A DNA stretch of 64,000 bases from Acinetobacter pittii ANC 4050 (lineage in GTDB: Bacteria > Pseudomonadota > Gammaproteobacteria > Pseudomonadales > Moraxellaceae), in the NCBI RefSeq assembly GCF_000399685.1, contig NZ_KB976987.1:2309954-2373953 (forward strand), written 5' to 3'. The notes under the pieces are model-generated. The model was not told the origin of the DNA. It searched no databases and worked only from the letters and a program-made list of their open reading frames with translations. Position 1 is the stretch's first letter, and every line of letters starts with the position of its first letter. Below are positions 38,342 through 45,279 of this stretch, in pieces. Made by a program: the position numbers and the translations under genes.

Positions 38342-38833
38342 TTAGACAATCTCGGTCTGCCCCACTTGGTGATAAGCACGGTTAAAATAAACCAAACTTT
38401 GGTCATGTTGGCTTTGTTTAATCGCCACAATCGGACATATAAAAATCGTATGTGTGCCGACTTGTTGAATTTGCTCAATCTCGCAATCGAAACTTACCAA
38501 AGCATCGTCCAAAACAGGTGAACCCGTTTCTAACTCTATCCATGCGCCATGTTTAAAGCGCTCTTCTGGCGTGAGCTTAGATGAAAATGCTTTTGAAATA
38601 TGTTCGTGCTGTGCGCCTAAAACATTCACAGTTAAGATTTTGTTATCTAGGAAATGTGCATGTGAACTCGCAGATTGATTCATACACACCAATAATGTCG
38701 GAGGTGTGTCAGTCACACTACAAACAGCAGAGGCAGTAAATCCAAAACGGCCAGACATGCCTGCCGTAGTCACAACACTAACCGCACTTGTGAGTAAAGA
38801 CATTGCATTTCTAAAGTCTGTTGCTTGAACCAT
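38342..38833 (-). CDS. Flavin reductase family protein
   Basis: A 163-residue NAD(P)H:flavin oxidoreductase of the HpaC/RutF-like family. The split-barrel signature is present: FRNAMSLLTSAVSVVTT near the N-terminus, GFTASAVCSVTDTPPTLLVCMN (flavin binding) and FDCEIEQIQQVGTHTIFIC. It is the last gene of the mesX-mesD group, 185 bp after mesD on the same strand. It probably supplies reduced flavin to the oxygen-dependent methionine synthase system. That link is inferred from position. Confidence 0.85.
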   Translation of the reverse strand: MVQATDFRNAMSLLTSAVSVVTTAGMSGRFGFTASAVCSVTDTPPTLLVCMNQSASSHAHFLDNKILTVNVLGAQHEHISKAFSSKLTPEERFKHGAWIELETGSPVLDDALVSFDCEIEQIQQVGTHTIFICPIVAIKQSQHDQSLVYFNRAYHQVGQTEIV

Positions 38834-38951
38834 GACATTATTCCTAAATTGAACCGTACCTTGTCCTGTGTGTTTGCTATACCGCCCAACTCCATCAGGA
38901 AGGTACTATCGACATGCGATCTAATTAGAGCGACATGTAGTAAGTAAAATG

Positions 38952-38996
38952 AGGGTTACTTGTTTGATTATCAACTGCCATCAAAAAAGTAACCCT
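38952..38996 (-). terminator. Hairpin between mesD and the flavin reductase gene
   Basis: AGGGTTACTT (38952-38961) pairs perfectly with AAGTAACCCT (38987-38996), 23 bases after the mesD stop. The trailing U tract on the minus strand is weak (CATTTT), so it may attenuate rather than end transcription. Confidence 0.5.
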
Positions 38997-39018
38997 TTAT
39001 ACCACTTATTGGTAAATA

Positions 39019-40062
39019 TTAAGCAGTAAGATCATAACCAGTCAGTTCTCGACGAACGATTTCTGCACCTGCACTTAAAGCATTTAACTTGCCACGTGCC
39101 ACTTCACGTGAAAGAGGCGCCATACCGCAGTTTGTGCAAGGGTAAAGCTTGTCAGAGTCTACAAACTGAAGCGCTTTACGCAATGTGTTAGCCACTTCTT
39201 CTGGTGTTTCGATCTGGTTAGATGCAACATCAATTGCGCCGACCATGACTTTTTTACCGCGAATAAGTTCGAGTAAATCGATAGGCACATGTGAGTTGTG
39301 ACATTCTAACGAGATGATATCAATGTTAGACGTTTGAAGTTTCGGGAAAGCTTCTTCGTATTGGCGCCATTCTGAACCGAGTGTTTTTTTCCAGTCAGTG
39401 TTGGCTTTAATGCCGTAACCGTAGCAAATGTGGACCGCAGTTTCACATTTTAGACCTTCAATTGCACGCTCTAAAGTCGCGATGCCCCAGTCATTTACTT
39501 CGTCAAAGAAGACGTTAAATGCAGGTTCGTCAAACTGAATAATATCTACACCAGCAGCTTCTAGCTCACGCGCTTCTTGGTTCAAGATTTTGGCAAATTC
39601 CCAAGCAAGTTTTTCACGGCTCTTGTAGTGACCATCGTAAAGCGTATCAATCATGGTCATTGGGCCAGGTAATGCCCACTTAATTGGTTGATTGGTTTGC
39701 TGACGTAAAAACTTCGCATCTTCAACAAACACAGGCTTTTGACGAGACACTGCACCTACCACAGACGGTACGCTTGCATCGTAACGGTCACGAATACGAA
39801 CAGTTTCGCGCTTCTCAAAATCTACGCCATTTAAGTGTTCAATAAACGTAGTCACAAAGTGTTGGCGAGTTTGTTCGCCATCGCTAACAATGTCGATGCC
39901 AGCAAGTTGTTGTTCGTGCAATGCCAAACGTAACGCGTCTTTTTTACCTTCAACTAAGCCTTCGTTTTCAAGTTTCCAAGGCGACCAAAGCTTTTCAGGT
40001 TCTGCAAGCCAAGACGGTTTTGGTAAGCTGCCAGCAGTTGAAGTTGGTAATAATTTTTTCAT
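39019..40062 (-). CDS. mesD: Oxygen-dependent methionine synthase MesD (core-MetE type)
   Basis: A 347-residue protein equal to the C-terminal catalytic barrel of cobalamin-independent methionine synthase, without the N-terminal MetE domain. Zinc ligands are visible: His 211 and Cys 213 (AVHICYGYG), Glu 253 (ISLECHNSH) and Cys 312 (CTNCGMAPL). Established work on Acinetobacter baylyi defined this family as MesD, which needs the DUF1852 protein MesX and oxygen and does not use methyltetrahydrofolate. mesX lies immediately upstream here (21 bp). The ATG at 40062 is chosen over an in-frame TTG at 40068. Confidence 0.88.
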   Translation of the reverse strand: MKKLLPTSTAGSLPKPSWLAEPEKLWSPWKLENEGLVEGKKDALRLALHEQQLAGIDIVSDGEQTRQHFVTTFIEHLNGVDFEKRETVRIRDRYDASVPSVVGAVSRQKPVFVEDAKFLRQQTNQPIKWALPGPMTMIDTLYDGHYKSREKLAWEFAKILNQEARELEAAGVDIIQFDEPAFNVFFDEVNDWGIATLERAIEGLKCETAVHICYGYGIKANTDWKKTLGSEWRQYEEAFPKLQTSNIDIISLECHNSHVPIDLLELIRGKKVMVGAIDVASNQIETPEEVANTLRKALQFVDSDKLYPCTNCGMAPLSREVARGKLNALSAGAEIVRRELTGYDLTA

Positions 40063-40083
40063 GATCAATGACCCGTATGTTGA

Positions 40084-41070
40084 TTAATTAGGAGCGTAAT
40101 TAGCAGACCACTGCTCAAGAATCGCTTGGTATGGTTTGATAAATTGCTCTTCAACAAACTTCCCCTGCTCAATAGCCAGACGGCTACGTTCTTCACGGTC
40201 ATACACAATTCGAGTAAGTGAATAATCTTCGTGTTTCAAGCTTGGTTGATAAGATTTTCCAGCCACTGAATTTGCATTGTAAATTTCAGGACGGTAAATC
40301 TTTTGGAAGGTTTCCATCGTACTAATGGTACTAATCAACTCAAGGTTGGTGTAATCGCTAAGCAAATCACCAGTAAAATAGAACGCTAATGGCGCAACGC
40401 TATTTGGCGGCATGAAGTAGCGAACTTTTAAGCCCATTTTTTGGAAATATTCATCAGTTAATGAATAGTCTTCTTGCTTGTATTCAACACCTAAAACAGG
40501 ATGTTCGTTTTCAGTACGGTGGTACTCTTTAGTCGTCGAAACGCTTAAGCAAATCACTGGTGCCTTTTTAAAGTTAGCTTTGTAAGTTTCAGAGTTAATA
40601 AAGCTCTTAAACAAGTTACCGTGCAATTCACCAAACTTTTCTGGCGTGCTAAAAGTCGACTTGTTTTTGTTGTGATCTAACAAAAGCACACTAAAGTCAT
40701 AGTCACGTACATAAGACGAGAAGTTATTGCCTACAATACCTTCGATGCGTTCATTGGTTTTCTTATCAACAATATTGGTTTTCAATATTTCGATGAGAGG
40801 AAGTCCGCTTGCACGGTTTTCGGCATCAATGTTCATTTCAACTGAAATGATTTCAAGTTCAACGCCATAGCGGTCGCCTTTAGGGTTGTCCCAATGAGCT
40901 AAGGCATTGAAACGATTGTCGATCATCTGCAATGTATTGCGCAAATTTTCTTCGCGGCTCATCCCTCTTGCCAAGTTAGCAAAGTTGGTTGTAATACGTG
41001 TATTGTCTGCTGGACGATAGTTCTCATCGAAACAAATACTCTTAATCGTAAATGTAAATTCTTTACTCAT
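40084..41070 (-). CDS. mesX: MesX, DUF1852 partner of MesD
   Basis: A 328-residue DUF1852 protein. The N-terminus FTFTIKSICFDENYRPADNTRITTNFANLARG and the RENLRNTLQMIDNRFNALAHWDNPKGDRYG segment are characteristic. No cofactor motif is obvious. In A. baylyi, MesX is required for methionine synthesis by MesD; its chemistry, possibly oxygen-dependent processing of the methyl donor, was not resolved to my knowledge. It is the first gene of the operon mesX-mesD-flavin reductase. A MetR-like site lies about 190 bp upstream. Confidence 0.87.
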   Translation of the reverse strand: MSKEFTFTIKSICFDENYRPADNTRITTNFANLARGMSREENLRNTLQMIDNRFNALAHWDNPKGDRYGVELEIISVEMNIDAENRASGLPLIEILKTNIVDKKTNERIEGIVGNNFSSYVRDYDFSVLLLDHNKNKSTFSTPEKFGELHGNLFKSFINSETYKANFKKAPVICLSVSTTKEYHRTENEHPVLGVEYKQEDYSLTDEYFQKMGLKVRYFMPPNSVAPLAFYFTGDLLSDYTNLELISTISTMETFQKIYRPEIYNANSVAGKSYQPSLKHEDYSLTRIVYDREERSRLAIEQGKFVEEQFIKPYQAILEQWSANYAPN

Positions 41071-41255
41071 TGTGATCAGTACCCTAATTTCTGAGATAAA
41101 CCTAAAAAAATCTTTTGCTCTTTTTAAACTCTCCAGACTTGTCAGATTTGTGCCTTATGGTCTTATCAAAGTGAATAACTGGAGCGCTTCAGAGCATGGA
41201 TAGATTTATACCGCAATCACAACATGAATAAAAATGATTTAGTCTCATTCAAAAC

Positions 41256-41268
41256 TGAGTGAAATTCA
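41256..41268. promoter_or_regulatory. MetR-like site upstream of mesX
   Basis: TGAGTGAAATTCA matches the MetR consensus TGAANNWNNTTCA with one mismatch. It is 186 bases upstream of the mesX start. MetR is the LysR-type activator of met genes in gammaproteobacteria; whether it acts here is inference. Confidence 0.3.
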
Positions 41269-41846
41269 TGTTTAGGGTTTAATAAATAAGTATGAAGTTA
41301 AATATTTTTCATCTTTGGGAATTTTAGATAGCAGAAATTCAATATAAGGCGCTCGCTTTGCACTGCCTAAAATTTTATAATTTATGATTATTTTCAATTA
41401 ATTAAATAATTTTACTTTAAATAAAACAGCTAAACCTAAAGTAATTTATGCTGACTCTCATTCATCTCTGCTTTTAGCCATTCTAAGAATATAAATAATT
41501 TCTTCAAAATTTTAAATTGAATTGTAAAATATACATAAATTGGAAAAATATTGTTTTTACACTATAAATATTAAATATATAAGCTATATTTCAGGTGATT
41601 TTAATTTTATAACTAGATGAATTAACTAATTAAATTATACTATCTAATAGTAATTTGAATTCAATAATACAATATTTTTTAACTAATTCTTAATAATATA
41701 ATTTATTGTTTAAAATAAATTTTCAATCTATTTTATGACAAAAGAATTTTAAGCTTATTAATTAATATACAGACCTTTCTTTATAAAATAATTATATTAT
41801 AACTCAATAACTTACATTAAATTTTTCCAAAATTAAATCTTTAGTA

Positions 41847-41875
41847 TTGTTAAATGAGAGTCATTTAAATAAAAT
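41847..41875 (+). promoter_or_regulatory. Microcin promoter with Fur-box-like palindrome
   Basis: A -35 TTGTTA (41847-41852) and -10 TAAAAT (41870-41875) have a 17-base spacer. The 19-bp perfect palindrome TTAAATGAGAGTCATTTAA (41850-41868) fills that spacer. It shares AATGA-N-N-N-TCATT with the Fur box (GATAATGATAATCATTATC). A repressor bound here would block RNA polymerase, as for other iron-repressed microcins. Confidence 0.55.
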
Positions 41876-41942
41876 TCCATTTGAAATAACCTAACAATGA
41901 GTTATGAAACTTTAATAAAACTAATTTTCATCGAGGGATAAT

Positions 41943-42161
41943 ATGCGTGAGCTTTTAATTTCTGAATATAATGTAATCAGTGGTGGGATGACTGAAAGTC
42001 AATGTGTAGGTACCGCTACAATAGTTGGTGGTGTTATAGGTGGTGTTGCAACAGGAAGTGCAGCTGGAGTAGGTATAGGAGCCACTATAGGAAATATTGT
42101 AGGAGGTGTTATTTGTGCACCTATTACTGATAATCAGAATAGTGAAGATGGAGATGGATAA
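41943..42161 (+). CDS. Class II microcin-like precursor peptide 1
   Basis: A 72-residue precursor with a 15-residue double-glycine leader (MRELLISEYNVISGG) and a 57-residue core. The core is rich in Gly/Ala/Val with GxxxG spacing (TIVGGVIGGVATGSAAG), has exactly two cysteines (Cys 21 and Cys 58) that could form a disulfide, and ends in an acidic NSEDGDG tail. Leader and core fit a membrane-active class II (class IIa-like) microcin cut and exported by the C39 ABC transporter downstream. A GAGG ribosome-binding site is present. The tail is not the Ser-rich type used for siderophore attachment. Confidence 0.8.
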   Translation: MRELLISEYNVISGGMTESQCVGTATIVGGVIGGVATGSAAGVGIGATIGNIVGGVICAPITDNQNSEDGDG

Positions 42162-42269
42162 ATAAAATCTAAGTCTCTTTCTTAATAGAATTATTTCATA
42201 ATTATTTTATTAAGATGACATTGTTAAAAATTAATTAAAGTATATTTTTAAAATTAAAAGGATGAGCAA

Positions 42270-42488
42270 ATGAGAGAGCTTACAATCGATGATATGCAAC
42301 TAATCAGCGGTGGGGAATATACAGAGACTCAGTGCGTTTCTGGATTAACTGGAGCAGGTGCTGCAATCGGTGCAGTATTAGGTGGAGTGGTAGGGTTTGG
42401 TATAGGTGCAGCGGCAGGTCAAGCAGCAGGTCAAATTATATGCCCTATGACAAATAATGGAAATTCATCAGAAGATGGTGATGGGTAA
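42270..42488 (+). CDS. Class II microcin-like precursor peptide 2
   Basis: A second 72-residue precursor, again with a 15-residue leader (MRELTIDDMQLISGG) and a 57-residue core. Cys 22 and Cys 58 lie at nearly the same positions as in peptide 1, and the core is Gly/Ala-rich with GxxxG motifs (GAAIGAVLGGVVGFGIG). It ends in NSSEDGDG. The two peptides share leader motif, length, cysteine frame and tail but differ in the core, as expected for a two-peptide bacteriocin or a duplicated microcin. An AGGA ribosome-binding site precedes the ATG. Confidence 0.8.
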   Translation: MRELTIDDMQLISGGEYTETQCVSGLTGAGAAIGAVLGGVVGFGIGAAAGQAAGQIICPMTNNGNSSEDGDG

Positions 42489-42501
42489 ATAGGATATAAA
42501 A

Positions 42502-42675
42502 ATGATAACTATTCCATCAGCTTTTCTTGCACCTATAGTTATAATACTTAGCCTAATTTTGATATTTAGTTCAAAGTTTATTACTGATAGAAAAATAGCT
42601 AAGACTATTTCTATAATAGTCTCTATTATACTGTTAGCAGTATGTTTGATGGCAGTATTAGGTTACTTTACTTAA
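42502..42675 (+). CDS. Small two-helix membrane protein, candidate microcin immunity protein, 57 aa
   Basis: A 57-codon frame starting 13 bases after peptide 2, with an AGGA ribosome-binding site. It encodes two hydrophobic helices (about residues 8-23 and 36-55) joined by a short charged loop (SSKFITDRKIAKT). Size, topology and position directly after the precursors are typical of class II microcin immunity proteins. No sequence family is recognised, so the role rests on context. Confidence 0.6.
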   Translation: MITIPSAFLAPIVIILSLILIFSSKFITDRKIAKTISIIVSIILLAVCLMAVLGYFT

Positions 42676-42755
42676 TTTAAAATTTATACCCTAAAATTTC
42701 TACAATGAGTCTTATTATTTAAATAAGACTTTATTTTTATTTATAAAGAGATGTT

Positions 42756-43898
42756 ATGAAGTTCTTAACGTTATCTAGAGACCTATTTTTTTCTCAATAT
42801 TTTGAAAAAGATTTTTATTTTGAGAAAAAGGCGATTGGCCTTAATGAACTAACTTGGGATGACGTTGATGAAATGTTATTTGGTTGGAGTCCTAATGATG
42901 GATCTATACATCTATTTAAAGATGGGAAAATAGATCCAATATCCTATACAGAAGATTTTTATGACGTAGGTATGCTTAGAAAAAGAATTATAAAAGATTC
43001 GTTTAATAATTTAATGTTAAATGGAGCAACTTTAGTATTAAATAGAATAGATACTAAATCAACAAAAATTAATAAATTAACAAAAGCTATTTCTCACTTT
43101 GTAAAAGAAAAAGCCGTTGCAAATGGTTATATTGCTTTTGGCGGGAATGGAACCTTTGCGAAACATTGGGATACACATGATGTTTTCGCAATTCAACTTA
43201 TTGGTCGTAAACAATGGAAGTTATTTGCACCAACATTCAATCTCCCATTACAAAATCAAACAAGTAAAGAGCGTAAACACGAATGCCCTGAAACTCCTGT
43301 TTTTGATGAGATATTGGAAGCAGGCGATATATTGTATATTCCACGTGGATGGTGGCATGAGGCACTTCCGATTGAACAAGAAGAAACTTTTCATATAGCT
43401 GTTGGGGTTCACACAGCTCATATTACAGATTATTTGACATGGTGTTCTGGGAATTGTTTTGTAAATGATTTAAATTTTAGGAAAAGTATTACAACTCAAC
43501 CTATAGAAAAATTTACAGAGACTAATGTTTTGGATGTCTTGAATAATATACAAAATATTAATAGATTTAAAGCTGCACAAGGTGAGCAAGATAAAGTAAT
43601 ATCCCCTTTTATCTTATCGCATATTAGCAAAAAAATTAAGAAAACTAAGGATGAAAAGAATGGAATATTATTCTTAAACACATCTTATTCAACATCAATC
43701 TTTGAAAATAATTTATTAATCAATGGCGTAAAGATTAATATAGATAAGAAATCAAAAATAATATTTGATTTAATTGAAGATAATTTGCTAACAAAAGATG
43801 AGTTAGTCAAAATAGTTTGTAAAGATAATACTAATGAGGATAAATTACGAGAATTTATTAATGTTTTAATATTTAATGATGTGATTTGTGAAATATAA
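42756..43898 (+). CDS. JmjC/cupin-type 2-oxoglutarate oxygenase in the microcin cluster
   Basis: A 380-residue protein resembling the ribosomal-oxygenase (YcfD/RoxA, cupin_4) branch of JmjC proteins. The Fe(II) facial triad is visible: His 137 and Asp 139 (AKHWDTHDVF) and His 201 (RGWWHEALP). GRKQWKLFAP (150-159) matches the strand after HxD in YcfD. The C-terminal 95 residues (from about 285) look like a winged helix (KSKIIFDLIEDNLLTKDELVKIV) as in YcfD, and also recall PqqD-like peptide-recognition domains. It may hydroxylate a residue of the microcin precursors or a self-protection target such as a ribosomal protein. Both are hypotheses; the oxygenase fold itself is well supported. Confidence 0.75.
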   Translation: MKFLTLSRDLFFSQYFEKDFYFEKKAIGLNELTWDDVDEMLFGWSPNDGSIHLFKDGKIDPISYTEDFYDVGMLRKRIIKDSFNNLMLNGATLVLNRIDTKSTKINKLTKAISHFVKEKAVANGYIAFGGNGTFAKHWDTHDVFAIQLIGRKQWKLFAPTFNLPLQNQTSKERKHECPETPVFDEILEAGDILYIPRGWWHEALPIEQEETFHIAVGVHTAHITDYLTWCSGNCFVNDLNFRKSITTQPIEKFTETNVLDVLNNIQNINRFKAAQGEQDKVISPFILSHISKKIKKTKDEKNGILFLNTSYSTSIFENNLLINGVKINIDKKSKIIFDLIEDNLLTKDELVKIVCKDNTNEDKLREFINVLIFNDVICEI

Positions 43899-44001
43899 GT
43901 AGATGATATTTAAAGTTCTAATTATTCTAGGATTGAAAACAAATTGTATTTTCAGTTTGATTAACAATATTATTTTTCTACTTTACATTAATATTTTCTA
44001 A

Positions 44002-45276
44002 ATGAACTCTCCTGTTAATAATTTGTTTCGTAAAGAAGTTTTTGATGCTAAAAAAACAAAATGGATGGGAGATATTATTCTTACTCGTCCATTTAGCTTT
44101 ACCTTTTTGACGATTTGTGCATTATGTATTGCTTTGCTTATTGTTGCTTTTACAATATGGGGGAGTTATACCAAACGTAGTACAGTTCAGGGCCAATTAA
44201 TTCCTAAATCAGGACTGATACAAATTTATACAACACAATCCGGAACGATTCTAAAGAAGAATGTATACGAAGGACAAACTGTCCACAAAGGTGATATTCT
44301 TTATATCATTTCAACAGCAAGTTATGGCGAACAAGGTAGTATCGCTGATGCTTTAGCAAAGCAAACACAATTAAAAGAACAATCTATACGAAACGAAATA
44401 ACTCGGATGCATTTTATTCATCAAGATGAAAAAAGAACAATCAATAATCAGATTAGTTTACTTAATGGAACCTTAGTTAAGATTAAAAATTTAATTGCCA
44501 ATCAACAGGAACGCGTTAATCTGGCAAAAAAAAATCAACAACGTTATGGCAATATTCTCCATGAGAATGCAATTTCTCATGAAGAATTTGAAGCAAGAAA
44601 AATAGACTATCTGGATCAGTTAGCTCAATATGAATCATTACAACGTGAAAAAGTATCATTAGAAAAACAGCTAACAGAGCAGCAAATTAGCTTATCAGGA
44701 CTAGAAAATAGGCAAAATAATGAGATTGAGCAGTTAGAACGTTTATTATCGAGCAATACGCAAGAATTAATCGAAATGCAATCTAGACAGCATATTACCA
44801 TACAGGCGAACTCATCTGGCGTTATAGGTACAATTAATGCCGAAGTTGGACAGTTTGTTGACTTATCTAAGCCCTTATTGACAGTGCTTCCTGAAAATAC
44901 ACCATTAATTGCACAACTCTATGTGCCTAGTAGAGCAATTGGATTTGTCAAAGAGGGTGATCAGGTCTTACTACGTTATCAAGCATACCCTTATCAAAAA
45001 TTTGGTCATGCAAAAGCACAGGTCTTATCTGTAGCAAAAACGGCATTAGCTAGTCAGGATTTACAAACAATCGGAATTATTTCACCACAAGAACAGCTTA
45101 ATAATGAACCTGTGTATTTGGTAAGAGCGAAACTCGATAAACAAATGGTGAAAGCTTATGGTCAGGATATGCCATTACAGGTAGGAATGACTCTTGAAGG
45201 CGATATTATGCATGAAAAGCGTAAATTGTATGAGTGGGCTCTAGAACCATTATTTAGTATTACAGGAAAACTATAG
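44002..45276 (+). CDS. HlyD/CvaA-family membrane fusion protein for microcin export
   Basis: A 424-residue periplasmic adaptor. An N-terminal cytoplasmic stretch (MNSPVNNLFRKEVFDAKKTKWMGD) precedes one membrane helix (about residues 32-54). Then come a biotinyl-lipoyl half-motif (SGTILKKNVYEGQTVHKGDILY), a long alpha-helical hairpin (about 110-265), the second lipoyl half (SGVIGTINAEVGQFVDLSKPLL) and a beta-barrel C-terminus. It should link the C39 transporter to TolC; no tolC is in the cluster, so a housekeeping one must serve. No good ribosome-binding site is seen, but the start fits the family. Confidence 0.88.
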   Translation: MNSPVNNLFRKEVFDAKKTKWMGDIILTRPFSFTFLTICALCIALLIVAFTIWGSYTKRSTVQGQLIPKSGLIQIYTTQSGTILKKNVYEGQTVHKGDILYIISTASYGEQGSIADALAKQTQLKEQSIRNEITRMHFIHQDEKRTINNQISLLNGTLVKIKNLIANQQERVNLAKKNQQRYGNILHENAISHEEFEARKIDYLDQLAQYESLQREKVSLEKQLTEQQISLSGLENRQNNEIEQLERLLSSNTQELIEMQSRQHITIQANSSGVIGTINAEVGQFVDLSKPLLTVLPENTPLIAQLYVPSRAIGFVKEGDQVLLRYQAYPYQKFGHAKAQVLSVAKTALASQDLQTIGIISPQEQLNNEPVYLVRAKLDKQMVKAYGQDMPLQVGMTLEGDIMHEKRKLYEWALEPLFSITGKL

Positions 45277-45279
45277 TCC

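Larger units (their letters stand above)
41071..41942. other. AT-rich intergenic region between mesX and the microcin genes
   Basis: About 870 bases, among the most AT-rich of the window, with no supported gene on either strand. The left end holds the mesX promoter region, with the MetR-like site, and the right end the microcin promoter. The middle (about 41300-41820) appears featureless to me. Confidence 0.6.

Noticed and set aside
41071..41400. A SAM or cobalamin riboswitch upstream of mesX
   Set aside because: None of the conserved core words or helices of those riboswitches could be found by eye; only a MetR-like site was seen.
41943..42488. Class IIb (siderophore-carrying) microcins
   Set aside because: The C-termini end in an acidic SEDGDG rather than the Ser-rich tail used for siderophore attachment, and no glycosyltransferase or esterase genes are present.
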